Shown: positions 50,912-61,894 of the stretch, piece by piece | Numbering within the stretch: position 1 is the stretch's first letter | Layout: every line of letters begins with the position of its first letter | Source of the DNA: Pseudoscleropodium purum | Taxonomy: Eukaryota; Streptophyta; Bryopsida; Hypnales; Brachytheciaceae | NCBI GenBank assembly: GCA_963969395.1 | Contig: OZ017796.1 | Span: forward strand, 808,501-872,500 | Direction of reading: 5' to 3' | Length of the DNA: 64,000 bases | Translations under genes and position numbers: made by a program | Notes under the pieces: model-generated | Seen by the model: the letters and a program-made list of their open reading frames with translations, nothing else | Told to the model about the DNA's origin: nothing | Databases searched by the model: none

Positions 50912-51515
50912 TTATTTTCTATATTTGAAAATAGAATCTAAAGAAGAACCACTAATTGTCTAATTTGGGCATTTCTTCATACCAATAAGAAATCATTTTA
51001 GTTTTTAGCAATCGTTGAATGAAAAATAAAAAAATTTCAAATTTTCAAATAATTCAATCTTTCATAAATTAATTAGAAATACATTTATACCATTTACGAG
51101 TTTTCCTAAATGTAATAAACACACAACAATAATTTCAAAATACACACCATGTTAGTACATATTTAACCTCGAATGCTAAATTCAAAAATAGACATAATAT
51201 GGCTCTTACAAAGTTAAATTTCTTCTTCATATTTTTATTATTTATTAAAGTCGCTTATAGCCTTCTACATCAACGCTATTATAAAATAATACAATGATGT
51301 CTTCAACAATATGCTTGCCTACATACATACTTGGTGTACACTATTACACAACACTTTTTGAAAAAGTGAACAAAATTGTTGTTTAAAATTGTTCTATTCA
51401 TTTAAAATTTTGTACAACTTCTACAGTTCTACCAATCTAGTGCTCTATACTTGTCGTGAGAGTAAAAATGAGAAAATTGAGCAAATACATGCTCACTATA
51501 TACTTGCATGTTTTT

Positions 51516-52780
51516 TTATTCGGAATCTGAATCGGACTCAAATTGTTGACCACTGCCTCTTCTTTGTACTCCAATGAATGGACCACCTCCGTAGTTTCCG
51601 TGATATCCACTCGGTGTACCTCCTTGTCTATAGTTTGAACCTCCAAAAGTAGGAGGAGGAACTGGAGTAGTAGGCTCTGATCCTTTTTCATTTGAAGCCC
51701 CGTAATAAGAGGCCCCATGATGCCCGTATGAATCACTTCTAGTTGATCCCGGATAGTATTGGGCACTTCCGTGAAGAGAGAGCAACTATACTGCGGGGTT
51801 ATATGAATTCCTCCACTACCTTCGGAGCCCACTTGAATGGACGTCGTATAATATGAACCAGATTCAGTAGACCTACCATAGTGCGTGTTGCCATAGCTAC
51901 CTGCTCCACTTTGAGAGCCAATTTCAAAGGGAGTGCCATAATAAGAACCAACTGCACTTGAACCACCATAATGCGTGGATCCATAGCTCCCTCTTCCACC
52001 TTAATATCTATTTTGAGGATCGTAACTAGAGTATGAACCACCTCTTCCTTGTTCAGATTCTAGAGTTCCATGTTCATGTCCGTAGGACCCACCATGCCTA
52101 TCTTGCCGTCCACGATCTTGAAGGCTTCTGCGTGTTGCCTCTTGCATTTGTTGTTCGAATTCAATTCGTTCTCGTTCTTCTACATGCTCGTGCCTAACTC
52201 CAAATGTAACAGGCACTTGCATATCATCGTCATCATCGTCATCTGTCCACGCATCTTCAGCATCTCGTAGAACAACTGAAGGTTGTTGTAGATAACCTCC
52301 ATTGGACCACTCTGGCATGCAATCGCTTGCGCCCCTCCACTGTGTATCTATAACGGCATCCGTGCGCGTATAGTTCTCTACATTGCGACCTGTAGCGGTA
52401 CGCCAATCCACGTCCTTGTGGAGTACAATCTCTGTCCAAACCATTGCCATAACATTATAATTCATTATATTTGGTTTGGCGCTTTTAATGCCAAGAACTC
52501 GATGCACTTGTGTGTATCGTTGTTTGAAATGCTCACTTTGGCACGTAGACATTTGTCCTTTCCAACATGGCGCTTGGTGCTCTACACGTTCATGTCGCCA
52601 AAGTTTTTGAATGTGAGTCATTTTCACATACTTCTTGCACATTGAGCAATCCCACACTCTTGTTGGTTCCTCTTCCCATCCCGGTTCACCCACGCACAAT
52701 GGATCGGCCCAAGCATCCCAAACAAACAATTGGGGTCTTCCCTTTCGACTACTTTCTTTGGATGTTCTATCTTTCGGCAT
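51516..52780 (-). pseudogene. Cys/His finger gene with Gly/Ser/Tyr-rich tail
   Basis: Starts at 52780 (MPKDRTSK) and is open for 259 codons to TAA at 52001. The same frame continues past the stop, then the reading shifts near 51800 into another frame ending at 51516. Residues 1-20 are basic. A finger-like motif C45-x2-C48 with histidines at 56, 63 and 68 sits in the block YVKMTHIQKLW, which is shared with the gene at 56278. A second conserved stretch (VMAMVWTEIVLHKDVDWR) follows, then an Asp run (DAWTDDDDDDD) and a Glu/Arg-rich helix. The tail repeats GSYYG/GSTHYGG-like units and ends QFESDSDSE; it looks disordered. Finger plus acidic and disordered tail suggests a DNA-binding or scaffolding role, but that is inference. 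One stop and one frame change make this copy likely broken, unless spliced. Confidence 0.6.
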
Positions 52781-52920
52781 GATGAAGCCGAAGCAAAGAG
52801 AATGAAACAATTAGAAAGCTTAAGAACCAAAATTTTGATTTAATTAATTAACTAAAATTTTACAAGCGTGAACTTTGTGAAAATTTGTAACAATCTCACA
52901 ACAATCGTTCACTCAAAGCG

Positions 52921-53397
52921 GAAGGGGCGCGCAGAGCTTCCAAGGCACTGGTCCGCCCACTCCAAAAGAGAACGATTGTTCGGAATGAGCCGTCCGCCTC
53001 CCCATATATATATGCGGATGCCCCGAGGCGGACGTTCAAATCATGCGGACCACATCAGTCCGTGTATCAATCGGACGGCTGTAACCGAGCAGACGGCCGT
53101 ACCGGGGCGGATGGGTATCGGGGCGGATGGGGTGGACGCCGGATCGGACAAACAGGGCGGACGGAGGACGGGGCGGATGGGTATCGGAGCGGACGAGGCG
53201 GACAGGGCGGATAGAGAACGGGGCGGACGGGTATCGGGGCGGACAAGGCGGATGCCGAATCGGGCGGACAAGGCGAACGGAGGACGGGGCGAATGGGTAT
53301 CAGGGCGGACGAGGCGGACAGGGCGGACAGAGAACGGGGCGGACGGGTATCGGGGCGGACAAGGCGGACGCCGAATCGGGCGGACAGGGCGGACGGC
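52921..53397. repeat. GC-rich CGGAC cluster 3 with a 116-bp higher-order tandem repeat
   Basis: From 53100 on nearly every 8-12 bases repeat GGGCGGAC or a variant. A longer unit starting GAGGACGGGGCG at 53164 is repeated at 53280 (116 bp apart), each half holding an internal near-repeat starting around AGAGAACGGGGCGGAC. The long frame across it is repeat-driven and not a gene. It lies about 140 bp upstream of the finger gene at 51516-52780 and ends beside AAACCCTAAACCC at 53405-53417. Confidence 0.85.
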
Positions 53398-53456
53398 TCA
53401 CCTTAAACCCTAAACCCAAGGAAGCAAATTGTTCTTTTTTCAAAATCTCACGGTAT

Positions 53457-53660
53457 AGATGTTTAACCCCTAAAGTTCTTTTCACTAAAAGCACTTCAAA
53501 ATTGCTATTAGTAGTGCAAATACCAAGTCTTAGAAGAAAAATACTTTGGGGCATATGTAACCGTAGGATCTTGTAGTAAATTAGTTGGAAAAAATGTGGA
53601 AAAAACTTTCGACAAATCCACCATTTGGATTGTAAGATATTAGATATTGAATGTTTCATT
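53457..53660 (+). repeat. Dispersed repeat, copy B
   Basis: Begins GTTTAACCCCTAAAGTTC and aligns in the same orientation with 35756-35960. It starts about 60 bp after the end of GC-rich cluster 3. Confidence 0.6.
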
Positions 53661-54370
53661 TAAGGGGGCTACTCAATTATGTCTATTAATGAACAATTGG
53701 TAGGCTAACAAACCTAACTTAGCATGTATTTTAATATTTGTTGCAATTGTTTTAGGAATATTATAACATAACACTATTATAATATTCTTATAAATGATAT
53801 AGTACTAAATCATTTCAAAATCAACAACATTCGAACACAATCTGTCAATCTTGTCTTCCATACTCCTGTAATGATATATATATATATAAATATATATACA
53901 TACATAAAATATATTAGATAAATCAACATGAACAAATCAATGATTATATATTTCATAGATCTATTTTTCATCAATCAAATAAGAGTGCATGTTCAAATAT
54001 AGACAAAGATGGTTTCTCCATTTGTTCCCAAAAAATAGATAAACAAATAGAGAAAGATATGAAGTGAATATTACTTGGAGAATTGGAAAGAAAGAAATTG
54101 AAGTACTCAATTGCATTTTATTAAATTGAAAAATTGCATGTGGATGGTATGAATTAATCTTCATAGATGCTAAACTCATACGAGTTGCATTTCAACATTT
54201 ATGATTTATGCAATTGATTGAATTGAAAGCTCTTGTAATTACATTTTCAAATTTTTGATTCAATCATTCAAATTTGCAAGAGTGATTTATGATAGATTTA
54301 TAACTTTAAATGTGAAAGCATTGAATGCCTTTATACGTTTGTTCATCAATATATTAATTTTAAATAAATA

Positions 54371-54560
54371 ATATTTTTTTTTATAACATATGCATAAACC
54401 ATTGCATTAAAAAAACAAAAACTAAGAGCCAAGCCAAATAGGTTGGTCAAATGAAGAGAACAAGAGAATAAGAGCCCTACGAGACAGAAAACAAAGGAAA
54501 ACAAAGGAAAATAAAGAAAATATCAAAAGGATTCAAAGGAAGGAGCAAGATGCATTCTTG
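54371..54560 (-). mobile_element. Possible LINE/SINE 3' fragment
   Basis: A T-run followed by CATAAACCATTGCATTAAA resembles the tail region of the insertion at 1240-1792, read on the minus strand as an A-tail. No target duplication was identified, so the edges are approximate. Confidence 0.35.
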
Positions 54561-55831
54561 CAAGACCGTAGAATACATAATGATTTCAAAATCCAAACAC
54601 AAATATATTTTCTATTTCAATGAGAGCCAAAAATGTACCCTGCTCTCAAAGATTGTATAATGTACACGTTATACAAAATGAACTTATAACAGAAAGAGTA
54701 GAAGACATCATTTATCATGATTGGAAACTAAATTGATTTTTTCTTTCTATGTAGAATATTTTATGAAATGTAACAATGTATTTAATTATCATAGTAATTG
54801 GTAGAAATCTTTGTGCAATACATAGAAACATTTCATTCATGTGGAGTTTTTTCATTTATTTAGGATTAAAATTGAAGTATTATACTCTACAAAGTACAAA
54901 CCAAAAACAATACCATATACCTAAGTTCAAAAGTTTGCAATTGTTTTGTGAATTCATTTTGAAAACTCAAACGAAGAAATATTTTATAATCAATATCTTA
55001 TTCATTTGAATCATTTCAAAATTCGAATTCCAAATTCAATTCCTAATTATAATAGAAATTATGTTTGTCAATTTTTTAGGTCTTTAAACAATGAACCCTC
55101 TTTTTTAAAATTAATATTTAAAAACATCTAAAATAAGAATATTGAAATTACGCTTCAAAATAAATATAGCACATGTATAAGTGTATAATGTATTCTACTC
55201 AACCAACTCAAGTAACGAATTTTTCTATGTTTTTAAGGAAAAATATAGCCATACATGATTTGAAAGTTAAAACATTGATTCTTTTTCTTTGTTTTCAAAT
55301 CTAATCAAAATTTCGTTAAAAAATATGAAAGACTCGATGTTCATTTGAAGATCGTGATGCACTTCTAATTAGAAATCACAACCTTTCATTAAATATCATG
55401 AGGTTGAAATCCATTAAACTGTTATTCTAATTATATATTGGGGCCTTTTTAAAAAATTTCATTTGCTTACAATGAAAAAGGAATTGATTATTTTTGCAAA
55501 ACATTTGATTTCCTAATGAACTTTAAAAAAATTCCCACCATCTTCAGATCTTCTCAAAACCTATTTAGAAGGATAATATAAGTAAATAATCCAAACATAT
55601 TGAACATTTGAACTTAACTACATTCCCCTCATTCGTAAAACAATTTAGGGGAGAAAAGAAAAGGTTTAGGGTAATTAGGGTATAGGATTTAGAGTTTACA
55701 TTTTTTTTTTTTTTAAATGATAAATCAATTACATTGATCCTCATTTAGTAGTGATTATTAGGCTGTTTTTTTTTGAAATGTTACCACTCTTTTTGAGTAA
55801 TAATGGCCTCATAGGATGCACCAATGGACAG

Positions 55832-56065
55832 TTGGGCGGACGCTGTCAGCGGTCAGTGTTTAAGTGGGGCGGTCGGCGTGTCCAAAGCACGGACGGCGTC
55901 GGAAGGCGGACAGTGCGGATAGTCCAGACGCACGCGGCGGTCGGATGGGGCGGTCGGACAATGCGGGCAGACGGGGCGGGCGGACAGGGCGGACAGGGCG
56001 ACGGGTGGAAGGCGCGTCCGATGCCGAAGCGGACGTCGTCGGTCCGCGTAGCGGACGGCTATAAG
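55832..56065. repeat. GC-rich CGGAC cluster 4
   Basis: Dense in GGGCGGAC, GGGGCGGTCGG and GTCCG words, in the same orientation as cluster 3 and opposite to cluster 5. It ends about 210 bp upstream of the start codon at 56278. A frame reading through it is compositional only. Confidence 0.8.
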
Positions 56066-56277
56066 GGTGGAGTGACTTTCATTTCTTCTCACTTCAATTC
56101 TCCTTCGGTGCCAAGTTGGATGTGCTACTATTGCTTTATACGCTAGTTGCTCCTACGGGGTGAAGAGTTGGGGTCCTCTATCTTTTGTTACTGTGTTACG
56201 GTTGATGCCATCACTTTTGACTATCACGTGAGATTTTTTTATTCACTTCAATTGATTATTGAATCCAATTGACAATC

Positions 56278-59200
56278 ATGAACGGCGAAGGTGATCGAAA
56301 TATTGAAGGGGTGACTCTGGGAAGCAAAGCCAAGAAAAAGAGCAAAGTGAAGGGGGCTACACATGACCTTCGGCTTGACATTTTAAATGACCCTACAATT
56401 AAAGCAGAGAGCGGGTGGGAAGATGAAGATGCGGAATATTGGACATAAAAAATGTGCAGGACCTATGTTAAAATGTACCACATTGACAAGTTGTGGCCTC
56501 AGGAGTCGCACAAGAGTCATACACGGGATTTTTGTTGTAAACTATGGACTTGCAACAACAAACATTTTGTCCATCGATCTAAAGAGGTGTGGCGTGTTCT
56601 ATTCGGAAACAAGCGCAGAAGAAAAGGCTATATTAATTATAGCGTGGCGTGTATAGTTTACGTCAAACTTATATTAGAACGCAAGATCGATTGGAGCACG
56701 TTTCCGACGACAACAGCTTGCCCACTTCTACTTGAAGCCAATCAAAAGGACATTTCCGACTTGTACAATTCAGAGGGAGAAACATAAAAAGTATTAAAAA
56801 ATACTATTGAGGTGAAAACGGATGGTGTAGAGAAAGCCTCAAATGTTGAAGAATTACGGTCTGTACAATCTCCAACAAAAGCAATCAATGAAGGCTCTTC
56901 GAAAAATGTGGGGAAAGATGTGGAGAAAGATGTAGAGGCGCAGGAGGGTGAAGTCTTTTCCACAGCTCCAACGCGTTTGACCTTTATACCAAATGTTGCG
57001 GCACAAACGCAAACGGAGTTTATAAACGAAGGCAAGATTTGCACGGAACGCGGGGAAACTTCAAAAAGTAAAGTAGACGAAGTCTTGGCGGAGAAAGTGG
57101 CAAAGGCTAATGCTACAATTGATAGTCTGATAGCCAACAATTGTTTTGATAGTTTGGTCTACAAATCTCCGCCTACGCATCAAGGCATTGAATCTAGTCC
57201 AGCGTTAAGTTTAGAAGACAAAGTACATACGCCTCGTGGACAAGGCGTGACGATTGATAATATATCTTCATTATGGAGTTTCGAGCGTAAAAGGCGGGCG
57301 GAAGAGTTTCCGTTTACAACATCATTGCCGAGTCTTCTACATTGAACCTTGCAAGATATGTCCAATCCAAAACAATTGGAAAATCTTTTGAAGCTCTCGG
57401 TTCAATTGGCTAACCTTTATGAAGAAATAGGCGGATCGTCTAACCCCGATGATGGTGCTATTGCTGTTCCAATGAGTCCACTTGCAGATCCAAAGAATGT
57501 TGCATATATACTTGATACAGCTTTCAAGATGACGTTGTCAGTTGAATTTTTAGCAAAAGTTGCTCTGACTTTTATAAATTTGGCCAAGGAGTTTTCTTTC
57601 ATGACACCAGGGATGTTGAAAGGTGCTATAGCATTTCAGAATCTTACGAAGACTTTCGGACCACTTTTCGAAGAAAGAGATGTTCACATACTACAATTGG
57701 TGGAATATGAAAAGAAAATTGCTGACCTTAGAGGAGTAGAAGCAAGGTGCAAAGTGTTGGAGTTGAAATTAAAGACTTCGGAGAGTGAGGTTGAACATTT
57801 AAATCAGCAATCATCGAGGCAAATGGAGGAGTTGATGAAGATGTGTAAACGGATTGCAGAATTGCAAAGAACCTCCAAGAATCCAAGTAAGGTTGCAATC
57901 TCACCAATAATTGTACTCGGAGACAGTCAAGAGACTCAAGAAAGTGAAGATAAGCTCTCTCTTCCTTTTGATAAAGCCGAAGCAAGCGACAATCCTGCCA
58001 TTGTGAATGTACAAAAAGTCACGACATAAGCATGTTAAAAGCGACACAACAACCATCAATGGAAAAGCTTTTATCCGTTTACATGAATGCGGAGACGCAA
58101 ACAAAGAGTTGTGACTTTGAAGAGTTGAAGCATAAATTGGAGGAGGCAATTGAAGCAAAAGGAATCGTTGAATCCAAGTTGAATCGATTGCAATTGTGCT
58201 TGGATTTGAAGAAGTTTATGCCATCTAGCGGCTTGGAGTCTCGATGGTTAGCATGGATACAAAGACTCCAAGATAGACCCTCTGTAGTATCTCGAGCAAT
58301 GGCAGGTCTTCAAACATTGGCAATGGAGTCGAATGAAAATTGCGATGCCATTCAAAGCTCTTTGAGTTGGTTCAAGACTATGTTTGACCAACATCCTTCT
58401 AAGAGATATACGGAGATCACATCTTGGGGAGACATGGATGCCATGTTTGAGCGGTTAAACCACACAAAGAAGGACCAAGCTCCACCCATCAATTGGGCCT
58501 TGGAAGTAGAAGAAGGATGGATCCCTTACAACACACTTTCAACACACATCAATGTGAAAGACAAGCGAGTGGTACATACTTGTGATCCAGCCTCTCCAAT
58601 CTTGGATGGTTGTTGTAGCCTTTGCCAAGGCCTCTTCGGACCGGAAGGTGCGATAACCATAGGCCAATGTCGACACACTTTCCATGTCACTTGCATTGTG
58701 AAAGCATCACTCATTCGTTCGGTGTGTGCTGAGTGTCGTAGTCCATTGAGTGCTAGGTTCTACGAAATGTTTGGTATCTTGGAAGCTATACCTCCAGGCC
58801 ACGAGTACAATCGTTGGAATCTCCTCTTGATCAAGCGCCGTATAAATTCCAAAATTATCAACATTGGGGGAAGCCAATCCGGTGGAATGCAAATGAACAG
58901 AGGCATGATTTATACGAGGAATCTCAACAACCATTGGATTTGGATGTGTGGATGACTTACAGTAGAGAGGTGGAATTGCGGGCTCGAGGAATCGTAGATG
59001 ACGCGGCCTGTGAAATGTTTTGTCGCAACATGGGGGGACATTAGAGCTTGCAACACGAAAAGTTCTTTCGTTTTCTAGATAAAAAAGTGGAGAGAGGACC
59101 AGAAGACAGTTGGGTGGAGGTGAACCATGGAAAAGAGTTTAATGAGCAGTATAAGGCATACGACCACACCCTCGTAGGTAGGGCCCTTCTATTGTCGAAG

Positions 59201-59560
59201 TCGGAAGAGGCTACAAAAGTTCGTGCTATCTACGATACAAATGGACAAACAAGCATAGGACATTCATCTGTAGATGTGACAGTAGCATTTGATAGGCGCA
59301 TTGGCGATATTATAGGGCATTGGAAGGCTTTCCTATTGGATGGAGACTGCCTCACAGTATGGCAAGGGAAAGGAGATGATGAAGTTGTTCAAGCGATGGT
59401 AGATAATGTGGAGAGCAACTTGAGAACCTTGAAAGCAGACGAAGTCGATTTATCACCGAAAAGAAAACAAAAAAGGAAGCGTAAAGAGGACGATGACTTC
59501 TCTCCGAAAACCAAGAAACAATTTCATAAGGTGGACATCGAAGTTCAATCTGGAGGGTGA
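56278..59560 (+). pseudogene. Finger, coiled-coil and RING-H2 gene, broken into six open pieces
   Basis: Starts MNGEGDRN at 56278. The first four pieces share one frame, cut by TAA 56446, TAA 56785, TGA 57343 and TAA 58027. The frame then shifts (58032-58955) and again (58814-59560, with TAG at 59042). The first part (KMCRTYVKMYHIDKLW and VACIVYVKLILERKIDWS) matches the finger gene at 51516-52780, with the first stop at the position of that gene's first zinc-ligand Cys. About 57650-57870 is a Leu/Glu/Lys-rich coiled coil. A RING-H2 finger (CSLCQ, QCRHTFHVTC, CAEC) lies near 58617-58740. The last part is acidic then basic (PKRKQKRKRK), probably nuclear targeting. A RING suggests ubiquitin ligase activity in the ancestor. 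Whole-length sense frames suggest recent decay; introns or separate genes are alternatives. Confidence 0.6.
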
Positions 59561-59970
59561 ATAGTCCGTCCAAGTCAACAATGGTCAACTCGTCAATCAT
59601 CTACTAAACTCCTCGGTATAGCAGATTTTCCTTTTGTTTTGGGAGAAGGTAGTGGTCCATCCGGTGGAAAGTAGGATTTGAGGAGAATTTTGTTTTTTAA
59701 AAACAATGGTCCTTTCATTGTTTAAAAACAAAAAAGAATGTGAAAGATTTAGATCTTAAAAAGATCGTATAGGATTCAATAGTGATATTGGAACTATGTT
59801 TTCATGTATTTTGTTTATACATATATATTTATATATAAAGATGCTATATTTTCATTTGCGTATAAAAATATTTTTATATGTACATCTTATTTTACGTGGA
59901 TGCATTCATTTTTGATTGTGTAACATTCAAATTACATAACAATATAAAATTTTCTAATGACTAATGGCAA

Positions 59971-60130
59971 TGCGAAGTCCGCCCCGTCCGCCCCGTCTGA
60001 TCTGTCTGCCCGACCGCCCCGCCCGTCCACCTTCCGACGGCGGGAGGGACGCTGCGTCCGCTAGCGTCCGTGCGTCCGAACGTCGGGAAAACGGACGCTA
60101 TTTTAGGGCGGACGTTGAGATTCGTCAACC
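59971..60130. repeat. GC-rich CGGAC cluster 5 (right end)
   Basis: Starts with GTCCGCCCCGTCCGCCCC and ends with GTCAACC, the complement of the left end. It includes GGACGCTGCGTCCGC at 60047-60061, the complement of the 15-mer near the left end. It lies about 400 bp beyond the end of the RING gene. Confidence 0.8.
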
Positions 60131-60134
60131 CTGA

Positions 60135-60153
60135 ATATATATATATATATATA
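60135..60153. repeat. TA microsatellite beside the right end of the composite block
   Basis: Run of alternating A and T directly after the putative end. A shorter TA-rich stretch lies just outside the left end (48202-48212). Confidence 0.85.
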
Positions 60154-60770
60154 ATCTTGAAATGAAGAAAAAAGTTTAAACTTTTTTTTTTTTTTTTTTA
60201 AATAATTTTTTTCGAACATAGCAGTCGTTGTGCCACATCAACGAGCTACCACGACACTCTATAGGGCTATTCTTGTTGTTTGGGAATTCATAGCTCTTTT
60301 GAGGGAAGAAAATTCCTCTAATGGAGGAACAGGCTTGAAATAGCCTTCTTGTCCTCTTGTCCTCTGAGAAATCCTCTAATGCTACTAGCCCCCTTAAAGC
60401 CCAATTTTTTTCTAATGCAAAATTGGTTAATGATGTTATATACACCATTTCACTAGAAGTTTCTAATCTTGAATCTCTACTAATAATAGTTTACTTTTTA
60501 TTTATCAACTAAGGTGTTAATTTATTCTCCATTTATAGTTATAATTTACATGTATTACAAACCATTAATCTTTAAATCTTTAGTGCTTGAATCCTTTCCT
60601 AAATTTTTCTTTACATCTTTATAAATATATAATATTTACCTCAATTTTTGACAAAATTGTGGTTATTAAAAAGTCAAGCATATATTTGAATGAATGAAAA
60701 GTTATATGGTCAAAAAAGCCCTTTGAAACTTTGTAATTGTTATTGAGATTTTTGATGTCAAAGTACTCAG

Positions 60771-61596
60771 AAATTAAATTAAATTTGCGATAAAATTTCA
60801 CTATAAATTGTTAGTATAAACATAATCTACAATTCCAAAATGAGTTGGTAAGCATTGAAGGGACCCCAAAGTCCTTCAAAAATTGTACAAAAACACAAAC
60901 TTGGAGCTTAAAATGCTCCCAAAACACATGTTTATGCAACTTTGGTTCAAAATGGCCAAAAAATCTAAACTAATTGACCAACATGTATTAAATGCCAAAA
61001 TAATGTTTACAAAGGGTGAGTTGAAAAGAGAAGAGGTACCTTTTTATATTTTTCCAAAGGCACCTACTTCCTCTAATTTCTTTGTGGTAACCTTATCATT
61101 TGAGATTTTAATTCCAAATTATCAATTTTGACTTTGTATGCTAGACCAAATTCTAACCTTTGGAGATTAGCTCCAAATCATATACGGATTGAGCCATTGG
61201 ATTCAAAAGGCCATTTTTAGTTTACCAAACTCCCTCATTTTCTTATTCTAAAAATTCATCAAAAACTAGCATCAACTTAAGTCCAAAAGAGTTAAAAACC
61301 TAACTTTTGGAGGTTGAGTTTTCTATGGAAAGTAACTAGTGTAGGTTCTTAAGTGGGTATGAAGGAGTAAGTAATGACCTCACTTTGATCCTCATTCCAA
61401 TTTTGTATGCTCCCAAAACGCCAGTCAAACTCCATTGTGATCTTTAATTTTGCTTATATTTTGAGAATCTCGTCAATTTAGATATTTCTAGCTATCAGAA
61501 TGTTTTGAAACTTGTTGGAGCATCTTAATAATATAAAATAAGCAAATATAATTTATAGTGAAATTTTATTGCAATTTGAGTAATTTTAAGGAATTT
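60771..61596. repeat. Inverted repeat pair, possible small DNA element
   Basis: ATAAAATTTCACTATAAATT near 60790 is complemented by AATTTATAGTGAAATTTTAT near 61550; weaker inverted similarity extends the arms to about 35 bp. No target duplication was found. The inside holds no convincing gene (an 82-codon frame at 60883-61131 is unrecognised). Confidence 0.45.
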
Positions 61597-61894
61597 CCTA
61601 TTGGAGGTTATGGCAATTGATCATCTAGAAAAGAATTTTTTAAGTATCAAAAAATTTCAAATTTTTTTATAGAACCTCTCATTGAATTCCACAAAAGTTT
61701 TGTAAGCCCATCTTTTGTTTCTACACGATTGTCAAGAGAGAATTAAATTCCACTACCTCTGTTAGTTATCAAGTATGAAAGAATCTTTCACATGGAGAGG
61801 ATTCTTTGCAAAGCACTTTTGCCGTTGAATTCTTAGTGTGATTTTAGCCATAGGACACCAAACATAGTTTTTTACCAAGTTCTTTGAAACCAAT

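Larger units (their letters stand above)
53420..55825. other. AT-rich centre of the composite block, no gene seen
   Basis: Lies between the divergently transcribed finger genes. 53457-53660 is the second copy of the dispersed repeat at 35756-35960, and 54371-54560 looks like a LINE/SINE tail. The rest is featureless AT-rich DNA, so the block has gained insertions or is made of separate elements. Confidence 0.5.
48216..60130. mobile_element. Putative composite mobile element with GC-rich CGGAC clusters and three genes
   Basis: The left end reads GGTTGAC and the right end reads GTCAACC, its complement. Inside them the 15-mer GCGGACGCAGCGTCC lies at 48296-48310 and its complement at 60047-60061, 80 and 69 bp from the ends. 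Between lie five GC-rich clusters and three coding regions (kinase-like -, finger gene -, finger/RING gene +). These features set it apart from the AT-rich DNA around it. No clear target duplication was found (left flank ends tatacaa; right flank begins ctgaata) and no known transposase is visible. Unity of the block is inferred; it may instead be several related insertions. Confidence 0.5.

Noticed and set aside
50343..50928. Frames of 181-191 codons on both strands over cluster 2
   Set aside because: GC-rich repeat without stops on either strand; the peptides are repetitive and mirror the tandem units.
50483..53397. CRISPR array
   Set aside because: The repeats are contiguous tandem units without unique spacers and the DNA is eukaryotic.
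52868..53413. 181-codon plus-strand frame rich in Arg/Gly/Asp
   Set aside because: It is produced by translating the CGGAC tandem array; all neighbouring frames are open for the same compositional reason and no domain is visible.
56278..58029. Alternative genetic code or programmed readthrough in the RING gene
   Set aside because: TAA and TGA are both used in frame, TAG downstream, and frame changes also occur; decay or missed introns are simpler.
48216..60130. Endogenous virus
   Set aside because: No capsid, polymerase or packaging ATPase motif was seen; a kinase and a RING finger alone do not support a viral origin.
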